A stretch of DNA of 64,000 nt, from positions 434,001 through 498,000 of the forward strand of contig NZ_NIRS01000001.1 in the NCBI RefSeq assembly GCF_002934665.1, written 5' to 3'. The notes beneath the pieces were generated by a model that was not told the DNA's origin, made no database searches, and saw nothing but the letters and a program-made list of their open reading frames with translations. This DNA is from Pseudomonas laurylsulfatiphila. GTDB lineage: Bacteria; Pseudomonadota; Gammaproteobacteria; Pseudomonadales; Pseudomonadaceae. Below are positions 1 through 7,833 of this stretch, one piece after another (position 1 is the stretch's first letter; every line of letters starts with the position of its first letter). The translations under genes and the position numbers were made by a program.

Positions 1-1
1 G

Positions 2-583
2 GCCACCACCCAGCATCCGGGCACGCTGTTCATCACCTGCTCCGACAGTCGTGTCGTGCCGGAACTGTTGACCCAGCAAGAGCCCGGTGAACTGTTCGTG
101 ATCCGCAACGCCGGCAACATCGTGCCGTCCTACAGCCCGCATCCGGGTGGCGTATCAGCCACGGTCGAATACGCCGTCGCGGTGCTCGGCGTCACCGACA
201 TCGTGATCTGCGGCCATTCGGACTGCGGCGCCATGACCGCGGTGGCCAAGTGCACCTGCATGGATCACCTGCCCGCCGTCAGCGGCTGGCTGCAACACGC
301 CGAGTCGGCGAAAGTGATCAACGAAGCCCGGCCACACGCCAGTGAAGCGGCCAAGGTCAGTTCGATGGTGCGGGAGAACGTCATCGCCCAACTGGCCAAC
401 ATCCAGACGCACCCGAGCGTGCGACTGGCCCAGGAAAAAGGCCTGTTGAACCTGCATGGCTGGGTGTACGACATCGAGACCGGCTCGATCGACGCGCTGG
501 ATGCCGACAGTCGCAGCTTTGTGTCGCTGGTCGAGCATCCGGGCACTTGTGCGGTATCGGCCAAGGCGATCAAAGCCGCTTGA
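2..583 (+). CDS. beta-class carbonic anhydrase, 5' end missing
   Basis: Reversibly hydrates CO2 to bicarbonate; a cytoplasmic zinc enzyme. The reading frame is already open at the window edge, so the N-terminus, perhaps 25-30 residues, lies outside. The zinc-site signatures are visible: CSDSR near the visible start (Cys, with the Asp-Arg pair) and GHSDCGAM further on (His and Cys). The rest ([29 protein letters not shown]) fits the bacterial beta class of about 220 residues. An in-frame GTG at 56 lies after the first zinc Cys and cannot be the true start. The neighbouring gene is convergent, with a terminator between them. Confidence 0.93.
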   Translation, partial: ATTQHPGTLFITCSDSRVVPELLTQQEPGELFVIRNAGNIVPSYSPHPGGVSATVEYAVAVLGVTDIVICGHSDCGAMTAVAKCTCMDHLPAVSGWLQHAESAKVINEARPHASEAAKVSSMVRENVIAQLANIQTHPSVRLAQEKGLLNLHGWVYDIETGSIDALDADSRSFVSLVEHPGTCAVSAKAIKAA

Positions 584-602
584 CCGGAACCACCGGTTGT
601 TG

Positions 603-631
603 AAAAAAGTGACCGCCCTTGCAGCGGTCAC
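603..631 (-). terminator. intrinsic terminator of the ProA-like gene
   Basis: Perfect 8-bp stem GTGACCGC/GCGGTCAC with a 7-nt loop. Read on the minus strand it is followed by six T, which fits termination of the gene ending at 645. It lies just past the carbonic anhydrase stop, so it may stop both convergent transcripts. Confidence 0.8.
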
Positions 632-644
632 TGGTTCCGCTGCC

Positions 645-2147
645 TCAGCGTTTGACGCCCAGATCGATCTGGGTCATGCGGCTACGAATGGTGAACACGC
701 CATCACCCGAGAGAATCGCGCTGCGCGCAAACAGGCGCCCGCTCTCCCAGTTCGAAAGGCCCAGTTCCGGCTTGTTCAACGCGTACTGGCCGTCGACCCA
801 ACGGGTGATGCCATTGCCGACAAAAGGCGCGTTGACCGCGTTGTAGAAACGCTCCTGGGCCTCGGCACTTTCACTGATCAAGGACACGGTGAACTGCGGG
901 CTGTAGCGATTGAACAAGGCAATGGCACTGTCCAGGTCGTCGACGATTTTCAGGCTGACTTCCGGGGTTTCTTCCCACTCCCATTCGCGGCCCAATTGAT
1001 CTTCCGGCAACGGCTCGGCCTGGGCTTCGGTCTGATAGCCTTCAGCGCGGTACACCTCCACCGTTGCGGTCAACCAGTCTTGCGCCAGGTTCGACTCGCT
1101 GCCTTCAACGATGTGCAGCTTGCAGCCCTGCCCCCGCGCAGTACCGGCCTGCTTGAGTGCATCGAGGAACAGCGGCACCAGTTCAGCGGCGCGGTCGCGG
1201 TGGATCAGGCAGACGTTCAGGGTGTTGCAGACTTTGCGGTCCAGGGAGTTGCGCACCACGGCGGCAAAGCGCTGGGCGTCGGCATCGGCGTTGGCGATCA
1301 GCCAGGCGCCACCGGTGCCGTGCAGGCTGACCGCCGTGCCGGCCTGCTGCGCGATGCTGCCCAACTGGCTGACGGCGCGACCCGAACCACGGGCTACCGC
1401 CAATGACAGGCGCCGGTCAGCGAACATCGCCCAACCGGCGGCGTGGTTGACGCTTTCCACCAGCGACACCGCACCGGCCGGCAAGCCGGCGTCGCTCAGT
1501 GCAGGGTTCAGTGCATGGGTAACGATCGCCTGGGCCGTGCCCAACGCATCGCTGCCGATGCGCAGTACGGCGGTGTTGCCAGTGCGCAACACACCGGCCG
1601 CATCGGCAAACACATTCGGCCGGCCTTCGAAGACGAACGCGACAATGCCCAACGGCGAGACCACTTGCTCGACTTTCCAGCCATCGTGTTCGACGCAGCT
1701 GATCACCTTGCCACGACTGGCCGCTGCATCACGCCACGCGCGCAGGCCGGCGATCATGTCGCGACGCATGCGCTCATCGGCCAGCAACCGGGTGGTCGAG
1801 CGACCGCGCGCCTTGGCCCGTTCAATGTCGGCCAGGTTGGCGGCCTCGATCAAGGTCCAGCATTCCGGGGTTTCCAGGCGCTGGGCAAACAGGTCGAAGA
1901 AGGCGCTGATCGCTTGATCGGACACCGCCGACAGCGCGGTAAACGCCGCCTGGGCGCGCTCGATCGCGACATTGGCCGCTTGCTGGTCCGCCACGGGGAT
2001 CAACAACAACTCGCCGCTGACCTGCTCCACCAGCAGGTGATCACCGGGCTGGAAGCGTTGCGCCAGTTCGGGGCTGACGACAGTGACACGATTGCCGGCG
2101 AAAGGGATGGGCGTACCAGCGACTAGACGTTCGAGCGCGAGAGACAT
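645..2147 (-). CDS. ProA-like aldehyde dehydrogenase (glutamate-5-semialdehyde dehydrogenase family)
   Basis: Member of the ProA branch of the aldehyde dehydrogenase superfamily. The segment SPLGIVAFVFEGRPNV-FADAAG matches the ProA PLG...EARPNV...DAA signature, and KVCNTLNV carries the expected catalytic Cys (ProA has VCNALE). It is 500 residues, longer than the usual 415-425 of ProA. The extra length includes an acidic stretch with REWEWEETPE, so it may be a paralogue rather than the proline-pathway enzyme. No proB is nearby and the gene stands alone. The substrate is unknown; an acyl-phosphate or semialdehyde is inferred from the family only. The ATG at 2147 begins MSLALERLV. Confidence 0.72.
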   Translation of the reverse strand: MSLALERLVAGTPIPFAGNRVTVVSPELAQRFQPGDHLLVEQVSGELLLIPVADQQAANVAIERAQAAFTALSAVSDQAISAFFDLFAQRLETPECWTLIEAANLADIERAKARGRSTTRLLADERMRRDMIAGLRAWRDAAASRGKVISCVEHDGWKVEQVVSPLGIVAFVFEGRPNVFADAAGVLRTGNTAVLRIGSDALGTAQAIVTHALNPALSDAGLPAGAVSLVESVNHAAGWAMFADRRLSLAVARGSGRAVSQLGSIAQQAGTAVSLHGTGGAWLIANADADAQRFAAVVRNSLDRKVCNTLNVCLIHRDRAAELVPLFLDALKQAGTARGQGCKLHIVEGSESNLAQDWLTATVEVYRAEGYQTEAQAEPLPEDQLGREWEWEETPEVSLKIVDDLDSAIALFNRYSPQFTVSLISESAEAQERFYNAVNAPFVGNGITRWVDGQYALNKPELGLSNWESGRLFARSAILSGDGVFTIRSRMTQIDLGVKR

Positions 2148-2198
2148 GAAGCGGTTTCACCATGCAGGGGGCGGCCGGAAAATGTATAGCAATTTCCC

Positions 2199-2421
2199 TG
2201 TGGGAGCGAGCCTGCTCGCGAAGAGGCCATTCCATCCAACATCAATAGCGCCTGACACTCCGCTATCGCGAGCAAGCTCGCTCCCACATTTGTTTGGCGT
2301 CGACCAAATCCAGCCCACGACCAACATCCACTGTGGGAGCGAGCTTGCTCGCGATAGCGGCAGGACAGTCAGAATTGATGTCGACTGACACACCGCCTTC
2401 GCGAGCAAGCCCGCTCCCACA
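2199..2421. repeat. two REP doublets (BIME)
   Basis: Two inverted pairs of the Pseudomonas REP core TGTGGGAGCGAGC-CTGCTCGCGA / TCGCGAGCAAGCTCGCTCCCACA at 2199-2288 and 2332-2421. They fill most of the 472-bp gap between the ProA-like gene and doxX. The rest of the gap (2422-2619) is C-rich and shows nothing recognisable apart from the ribosome-binding site AAGGAG at about 2604. Confidence 0.9.
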
Positions 2422-2619
2422 CGGGTTGTGCACTTACGTATCTCAATGTATACAGCCCCGCCCCGGACACACCCCGCACGCAAAACCCCACCCCAACGAC
2501 ACACCGCAGATACACCCCGTTGATGAAATACGCCTGTCGATTGGCCACGCCGATCAAAGCGCTCAACTCACGGGGCATGCCCTTGCCGCGCCTCCCCGAC
2601 CTGAAGGAGATCATCGTCC

Positions 2620-3126
2620 ATGAACACCACCCTTTCCTCGGCCGTCAAAGGCCTGAACCTGAACCTAGACCGCGCCGGCAACTGGGTTGCGCCCCTGGCG
2701 CTGCGAGTGTTCCTTGCCTGGGAATTCCTCGAGTCGGGCCTGGAAAAATTCAACGGCCAGAACTGGTTCGCCGATATCCAGGAGCGCTTCCCGTTTCCGT
2801 TCGACCACCTTTCGGCGACGCTGAACTGGGAACTGTCGATGTGGGCCGAACTGATCTTCGCCATGACCTTGCTGGTGGGCCTTGGCACACGCTTCTCGGC
2901 GTTGAGCCTGATGGTGGTGACCGTCGTCGCCACCGCCGCCGTGCATTGGCCCGCCGACTGGCACACCCTGAGTGAACTTGCCCAAGGTTACGCCATCAGC
3001 AACAAGGGTTACGGCAACTTCAAACTGCCCTTGATCTACCTTGTGGCCCTCACTCCGCTGTTGCTGTCCGGTGCCGGCAAGCTCAGCCTCGACGCACTGC
3101 TGGCGCGTTACTTCTGGCGTCGCTGA
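2620..3126 (+). CDS. DoxX family inner-membrane protein
   Basis: Small four-helix membrane protein of 168 residues, the usual DoxX length. Hydrophobic segments lie at about residues 24-40, 70-90, 92-108 and 134-152. The N-terminal [18 protein letters not shown] and the [19 protein letters not shown] segment are typical of the family. Some DoxX relatives (HvfX type) accompany DUF692 and small Cys-rich bufferin genes; none of those is adjacent here. The cellular role is therefore unassigned. A good Shine-Dalgarno (AAGGAG, about 11 nt upstream) supports the ATG at 2620. Confidence 0.85.
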   Translation: MNTTLSSAVKGLNLNLDRAGNWVAPLALRVFLAWEFLESGLEKFNGQNWFADIQERFPFPFDHLSATLNWELSMWAELIFAMTLLVGLGTRFSALSLMVVTVVATAAVHWPADWHTLSELAQGYAISNKGYGNFKLPLIYLVALTPLLLSGAGKLSLDALLARYFWRR

Positions 3127-3167
3127 AAAAAGGGGGCTTCACCGGGACACACAGATTACGAAATATC

Positions 3168-3267
3168 TGTAGGAGCGAGCCTGCTCGCGAAAAACCTGAG
3201 AGCACCGCGGGGTGTCAGGCTCCCCGCATCATCGTTGACCTCCATCGCGAGCAAGCTCGCTCCTACA
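3168..3267. repeat. REP doublet
   Basis: Inverted REP pair 100 bp long. The arms extend beyond the core (ATATCTGTAGGAGCGAGC ... GCTCGCTCCTACAGATAT), so it could fold into a long hairpin. It lies between the convergent doxX and nitrilase ends and may help separate their transcripts. Confidence 0.9.
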
Positions 3268-3300
3268 GATATCGGTGTTCCCCGCAAATACGTGAACAGC

Positions 3301-4275
3301 CTACCCAATCAATTCCTCCATCCCCATCTGTTCGGCCAGCGTCGGATGCGCACTGCGTTCATGCACATGGGCGTGCGGTGTACGGTCAATCAGCAGGCTC
3401 AGCAGTTCCGGGCGACTGTAGTGACCGCGGGAATCCATCATGCGTTTGCGCTTGTCGATCAGGCCCATGTCGAGGTCGGCGATCACCTCGCCCTCACCTT
3501 CCTGCAACGAACCCAGCACCGTGCCATCCGGGCTGATGATCGCGGTAAAGCAGCCGCCGGAGATCGGGCCGATGGCGCAGCCGGTATCCGCCATGATCTG
3601 CGCCTGTTGCTCGGGGTACAGCCATGCCGTGGAGTTGACCACAAAGCACGCGCCCTCCAGGGCATGCTGGCGGATGCTGACTTCCATTTGCGAGGCGAAC
3701 AGGGGACCTGCAAACGACCCCGGGTACATCGCCGCATGGATCTGTTCGCCATCGGCCATCAAGGCATAACGGGCCAGCGGGTTGAAATGCTCCCAGCAGG
3801 CCAGTTGCCCGATGCGCCCTGCCGCGCTGTCGACGGCCCGCAGGCCGGAGCCGTCGCCCATGCCCCAGATCATGCGTTCATGGTAGGTCGGGGAGATCTT
3901 GCGGCGACGCTGGATCAGCGAGCCGTCGGCATCGAACAGCAACTGCGTGTTGTACAGCGTGCCGCCATCACGCTCGTTGACGCCGATGGACACGACCATG
4001 CCGACTTGCCTGGCCGCAGCGCCGATGGCATCGGTGGCGGGCGAAGGCACGGTGACAGCCTGGTCCAGCAGCTTGAGGTGTTCGGCGGCCATTTCGAACG
4101 GCGACTGTACGAAGGAAAAGTACGGGTAGTACGGCACGACGGTTTCCGGGAACACGGCAAATTGCACGCCCTGTTCACCGAGTTCGAGAATCTTCTGCAC
4201 CACTTTGTCGACGGTGCCTTCACGGCTGTAAAGAACGGGACTGATTTGTACGGCGGCGGCTTTGACAATGGTCAT
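3301..4275 (-). CDS. nitrilase (C-N hydrolase superfamily, PinA-like)
   Basis: Hydrolyses a nitrile to the carboxylic acid plus ammonia. The Glu-Lys-Cys catalytic triad is visible: [12 protein letters not shown] (Glu), [11 protein letters not shown] (Lys) and LACWEHFNP (Cys, with the Glu that follows it in true nitrilases). Length is 324 residues, normal for the branch. P. fluorescens SBW25 has a plant-inducible beta-cyano-alanine nitrilase, PinA, controlled by an AraC-type regulator. This gene has a GlxA/AraC regulator immediately upstream on the same strand, so PinA is the best guess. Substrate cannot be read from sequence; an arylacetonitrilase or aliphatic nitrilase is the alternative. 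Confidence 0.87.
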   Translation of the reverse strand: MTIVKAAAVQISPVLYSREGTVDKVVQKILELGEQGVQFAVFPETVVPYYPYFSFVQSPFEMAAEHLKLLDQAVTVPSPATDAIGAAARQVGMVVSIGVNERDGGTLYNTQLLFDADGSLIQRRRKISPTYHERMIWGMGDGSGLRAVDSAAGRIGQLACWEHFNPLARYALMADGEQIHAAMYPGSFAGPLFASQMEVSIRQHALEGACFVVNSTAWLYPEQQAQIMADTGCAIGPISGGCFTAIISPDGTVLGSLQEGEGEVIADLDMGLIDKRKRMMDSRGHYSRPELLSLLIDRTPHAHVHERSAHPTLAEQMGMEELIG

Positions 4276-4324
4276 GGCGGTGATCTCACTGAGGGAATGG
4301 TTTCAACGAGATCAAGATTACGCC

Positions 4325-4333
4325 TATAATATA
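4325..4333 (-). promoter_or_regulatory. candidate -10 region of the nitrilase gene
   Basis: The AT-rich stretch TATAATATA on the plus strand reads TATATTATA on the nitrilase strand, about 50 nt before the start codon. No good -35 is seen at the right distance, as expected for an activator-dependent promoter. The neighbouring AraC-family protein is the obvious candidate activator. Confidence 0.35.
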
Positions 4334-4377
4334 AAGTCTTGAATGTCGTATACACCACTTTTCAGGACATCAACAAA

Positions 4378-5310
4378 TCAATCCCGACTGGCGCGCTGAA
4401 TCACCTGCGGCGGCTGCCCGAAGGCACGAATGAAAGCACGACGCATCCGCTCCCGGTCACCAAACCCCGTGTCCGTCGCCACCACATCGATGGAATGACG
4501 TCCGGTTTCCATCATCAACCGGGCCGACTCGACCCGCAGGCGTTCGATGGCCTTGGCCGGAGACTGGCCGGTTTCGGCATGAAACACCCGACTGAATTGC
4601 CGGGGGCTGAGATTGGCCGCGCTGGCCAGCTCCTCGACCGACAGCGCGGACTTGAGATTCTGCCGGGCGTAGTTCAGCGCGGCCTGAATCCGATCGGTCT
4701 TGGGGGCCAGTTCCAGCATCACTGAAAACTGCGACTGTCCGCCGGAACGTCGGTGGTACACCACCAACTGCCGCGCCACCTTGCGTGCAAGGTCGGCGCC
4801 CAGATCCTGCTCCACCAGCGCCAACGCCAGGTCCACGCACGCGCTCATGCCCGCCGCCGTCCACAGATGACCATCATTGACGAAGATCCGGTCTTGCTCG
4901 ACCTTCACGCTCGGGTACGCCTTGCGAAAGGCCGGCACATGCGCCCAGTGGGTGGTCGCCCGCCGACCATCAAGCAAACCGGCCTCCGCCAAAGCAATCG
5001 CCCCTGTGCAAATCGAGCCCAGGCGTCGGGTGCCGTGACTGGCGCGGCGCAAAAACGCCAACATGCCCGCAGTGGTCGGGCGGATCAGGTTGTCGCCCAG
5101 GACCAGCAGCGTATCGAACGCGCGCTGGTCGAACGCTTCGGTCTGCACAGCAAAACCGGCGGAGGTTTGCACCAAGCCACCCGGCTCGGACAATAAGGCA
5201 ATGCGGTACAACGGCTCGTCACCGGCACTGTTGGCCAATTCGAAGGCGGCACACATGGCCAGGCCCAGAACCTGAAAACCGGGATAAACAATGAGTCCGA
5301 TCTGGTGCAT
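4378..5310 (-). CDS. GlxA-type transcriptional regulator (DJ-1/PfpI domain plus AraC HTH)
   Basis: Regulator of 310 residues. Residues about 1-190 form a DJ-1/PfpI-like ligand domain (IGLIVYPGFQVLG, LGSICTGAIALAEAGLLDGRRATTHW). Residues about 215-305 carry the AraC double helix-turn-helix (LSVEELASAANLSPRQFSRVF ... VATDTGFGDRERMRRAFIRAFG). The start was placed at 5310 (MHQIGLIVYP) because family members begin there; the frame is open 34 codons further up without conserved residues. It lies just upstream of the nitrilase on the same strand, with a separate AT-rich promoter between, and is probably its activator. It is divergent from the glutathione transferase gene. Confidence 0.88.
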   Translation of the reverse strand: MHQIGLIVYPGFQVLGLAMCAAFELANSAGDEPLYRIALLSEPGGLVQTSAGFAVQTEAFDQRAFDTLLVLGDNLIRPTTAGMLAFLRRASHGTRRLGSICTGAIALAEAGLLDGRRATTHWAHVPAFRKAYPSVKVEQDRIFVNDGHLWTAAGMSACVDLALALVEQDLGADLARKVARQLVVYHRRSGGQSQFSVMLELAPKTDRIQAALNYARQNLKSALSVEELASAANLSPRQFSRVFHAETGQSPAKAIERLRVESARLMMETGRHSIDVVATDTGFGDRERMRRAFIRAFGQPPQVIQRASRD

Positions 5311-5466
5311 GGCGGTATGTCCCTGAACGTGGCATGCCTGATATTCAGGCCAGGATCTGCACTCTAACCCGAACAGCCAGCACCGCACATCTTGATGGAG
5401 CGCCTCGCGCATCGGCCGATGGCGACGGATAATGAAGCGGTTTGCATCTCACCGAGGAATGGAAGG

Positions 5467-6129
5467 ATGTCACTGACTCTTTATTTCCACCCGCTCTCGT
5501 CGTTCTGCCACAAAGCACTGATCGCCCTCTATGAACTGGACATCGAGTTTGAAAAAAGGGTCATCGACCTGGGCAACGACGCCGACCGGGCCGAACTTCA
5601 AGCGCTGTGGCCGATCGGCAAGTTTCCGGTGCTTCGCGATCACACCCGGCAAAAGGATGTGCCGGAGTCGAGTGTGATCATTGAATATCTGGACCGGCTT
5701 CATGCAGGCCCGGCACACCTGATTCCCCACGATTGGGAAGCCGCCCTGGAAGTGCGGCTGTGGGATCGCTTTTTCGACCTCCACGTCCAGGTGCCGATGC
5801 AGAAAATCGTCGCTGACCGAATCAATGCCGCAAACAGCGAGCTGACCCGCGAGCGCGCCGCACTGACAACGGCGTACGGCCTGCTTGAACGGCAACTGGC
5901 GGCAAAGACCTGGGTGGCCAGTCCGGCATTCAGCATGGCCGATTGCGCCGCCGCCCCGGCGCTGTTCTACGCAAGCACCCTCGTCCCCTTTGCCGACGAT
6001 CATCGTCACTTGAGCGCTTATTTCGACAGGTTGACCGAAAGGCCCTCGGTCAAGCGAGTGATCGACGAGGCAAGGCCTTGGTTTGCCTGGTATCCGTTTG
6101 CCGAGGCCATCCCGGAGCGCTTTCGCTAG
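5467..6129 (+). CDS. glutathione S-transferase family protein
   Basis: Cytoplasmic GST-fold protein of 220 residues. The N-terminal thioredoxin-like domain (LTLYFHPLSSFCHKALIAL, then the PESSVIIEYLD glutathione-site motif) is followed by an all-helical C-terminal domain with FSMADCAAAPALFY. The active-site region has SSFCHK, so Ser or Cys could activate the thiol. The start at 5467 is preceded by GGAATGGAAGG; upstream in-frame ATGs would add 25 non-conserved residues. Substrate is unknown. The gene is divergent from the GlxA-type regulator, so shared control is possible. Confidence 0.87.
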   Translation: MSLTLYFHPLSSFCHKALIALYELDIEFEKRVIDLGNDADRAELQALWPIGKFPVLRDHTRQKDVPESSVIIEYLDRLHAGPAHLIPHDWEAALEVRLWDRFFDLHVQVPMQKIVADRINAANSELTRERAALTTAYGLLERQLAAKTWVASPAFSMADCAAAPALFYASTLVPFADDHRHLSAYFDRLTERPSVKRVIDEARPWFAWYPFAEAIPERFR

Positions 6130-6279
6130 AGGCACGCGCACAAAGAACGCCCGCGAGCCTTGGCTGCACGCTGGTTCGCAAGGGAGCATCCGGGACATGA
6201 ACAACGAACGCAAAAAACCGGCGAATCGACGAATAACAACCGCCGGCCGAGTGTTTTCTGATTGAGCAGGAAGAAAAAA

Positions 6280-6354
6280 TGGCAGGGGCGGCTGGATTCG
6301 AACCAACGCATGGCAGGATCAAAACCTGCTGCCTTACCGCTTGGCGACGCCCCT
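6280..6354 (-). tRNA. tRNA-Gln(UUG)
   Basis: On the minus strand a complete cloverleaf is present: acceptor AGGGGCG/CGCCCCT, D arm CGCCAAGCGGTAAGGCA, anticodon stem GCAGG/CCTGC with loop TTTTGAT (anticodon TTG), T arm GGTTCGAATCC, discriminator G and encoded CCA. This is the common proteobacterial Gln-UUG layout. An A1-U72 first pair fits the weak first pair preferred by glutaminyl-tRNA synthetase. Confidence 0.95.
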
Positions 6355-6661
6355 GTATCTGTTGCGATGAGTGCCAGGCACTCGCTTTCTTGAGTGGCAA
6401 CAAGCGCTGTTGCCTGCTTGCGTGACAGGCTCCCTGAGGGCCTGTGCAAGAGTGGGCGGCAATTTACCAACTTTTGACTCGTATGGGAAGCCCCAATAAA
6501 ACAATTTGTTTTTTAAAACAGACGCTTAGTGTTCAGCCAAGTCCCGGGGAAGTGGTCGGCGCACATTTGGCCCGATCACGTCTGCTACGCTTTTCCCTTA
6601 GGGGACGGAATCGGAAATCGTTTGCTCAACACCCCTCCTTTGCCATTAGAGGGCGCAAAAT
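6355..6661. other. intergenic stretch, promoter side of tRNA-Gln
   Basis: About 300 bp with no convincing gene. It must contain the tRNA-Gln promoter (reading leftwards) and the promoter of the gene at 6662. An AT-rich tract near 6495-6525 (AAAACAATTTGTTTTTTAAAA) is the only obvious low-GC patch. Confidence 0.5.
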
Positions 6662-7105
6662 GTGAAAGGCAAATTGATGGGCACCTTTGCAACCATCCTG
6701 GTGGTCGGGGCCGCGATTTATGGACTGAACACCTGGGAGCACATTGAGAGCCAGAGACAGGAAACGGTCTGCCGGGCCGCCCGGGAGCATCTCAACGGTC
6801 TGGAAACCCAGGCGCGGGCCCTGGCCTCCGGGTTGACGGTCGAAGCCTATGCCGAGGCCGAAAAAGCCGAGGCCGGCCAGTTGGTCCTGGCACTTGATAC
6901 GGCCAGGAACGAAGCCGAGGTCAATGCCGTCATCGACAAACACGCCGCCGCCATCGAAGCACAGATAACGGCCGAAGACGCCGAGGTCCACTCCCGGAGC
7001 GATCAACCCTTCCTCGGCCAGGAACTCAAAAAGCAACGCATCCCCACCGACATCAAACAGGAATTCAAACGAGCTGAAAAAGCCGTCCTCGAGACCTGTG
7101 GATAG
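6662..7105 (+). CDS. uncharacterised single-pass membrane or periplasmic protein
   Basis: Not recognised. The 147-residue product has one N-terminal hydrophobic helix (about residues 7-22, FATILVVGAAIYG), then an Ala/Glu-rich, probably helical domain with a single Cys near the start (TVCRAA) and one at the end (ETCG). These two could pair if exported. The start may be GTG 6662 (preceded by AGAGGG) or ATG 6677 (MGTFATIL, preceded by AAAGG); both keep the membrane anchor. The small exported protein at 7217 follows 111 bp later on the same strand. Confidence 0.6.
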   Translation: MKGKLMGTFATILVVGAAIYGLNTWEHIESQRQETVCRAAREHLNGLETQARALASGLTVEAYAEAEKAEAGQLVLALDTARNEAEVNAVIDKHAAAIEAQITAEDAEVHSRSDQPFLGQELKKQRIPTDIKQEFKRAEKAVLETCG

Positions 7106-7216
7106 CGTCGACTGCCGCTCCGGATTTGTCGCCAGCGTCTAGACTCCAGCAAGAACAGGCTGCAACCAGACTCCGCGTTTAAAACAAAAAAAACTACAAA
7201 CGAGGACGCCCATACT

Positions 7217-7792
7217 TTGAAAATATCAACGCTCTGCGCCATGGCGGGCCTGCTGGTGTCGGTCGCGGTGTCTGCCAACGGCGTCATTCCTGTCCTCGAA
7301 CTGGACTTCACCCGGTCTGCGACGCAAACCCTGAAAAAAATCGGCATCAACGACGCGTGCATCATCGGCGCCTCGAACCCTGTTGCGTTCACTTTCTGCC
7401 GGGAAGGATCGTCGACACTGTGGAAGTATCAGGCACTGGATCTGGAGCAGATGGCGGCGATGCAAGATGCAAAGCAGTCCCCGGCGGTCTACCAACCGAT
7501 TTCCGTGGTGGAGTTCGCAAGTCCGGCCTGTGAACACGAGGGCAGCCTGGCCGCCACTGGAAGACCGGCGATACGCAGGCTGATCCTCGGCCTGATCGCC
7601 ATGTCCCTGCTGATCGGCTTGCGCTACAGCTATCGGGCCATGCGGCAGCGCCGCCAGGACCCCACCGCGTACTCGCAACCCCTTGAGCAGGCGTCGAGTG
7701 AATTTCAGGCAAGCGCACAGGCAAAAGCCCTGGCAGCCTTTGGCCTCGCGGTTGCCGTGGCAGTCGTTTACTTCAATTACACGGGGTATTGA
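7217..7792 (+). CDS. uncharacterised exported membrane protein
   Basis: Not recognised. The 191-residue protein starts with a TTG-encoded signal peptide (MKISTLCAMAGLLVSVAVSANG). A roughly 90-residue external domain follows with Cys in DACIIG, FTFCREG and PACEHEG. Two C-terminal hydrophobic helices come next (LILGLIAMSLLIGLRYSY and AFGLAVAVAVVYFNYTGY). AGGACG upstream is the likely ribosome-binding site. It ends at a strong hairpin shared with the convergent rlhA gene. Confidence 0.6.
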   Translation: MKISTLCAMAGLLVSVAVSANGVIPVLELDFTRSATQTLKKIGINDACIIGASNPVAFTFCREGSSTLWKYQALDLEQMAAMQDAKQSPAVYQPISVVEFASPACEHEGSLAATGRPAIRRLILGLIAMSLLIGLRYSYRAMRQRRQDPTAYSQPLEQASSEFQASAQAKALAAFGLAVAVAVVYFNYTGY

Positions 7793-7798
7793 GCAACC

Positions 7799-7827
7799 GG
7801 CGAGCGCGCCGTTGCGGCGCGCTCGCC
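7799..7827. terminator. bidirectional hairpin between convergent genes
   Basis: Perfect 12-bp GC-rich stem GGCGAGCGCGCC/GGCGCGCTCGCC with a 5-nt loop, placed between the stop codons at 7792 and 7834. There is no T tract on either side, so it is a strong transcript-end hairpin rather than a textbook intrinsic terminator. Confidence 0.65.
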
Positions 7828-7833
7828 TGTCAC

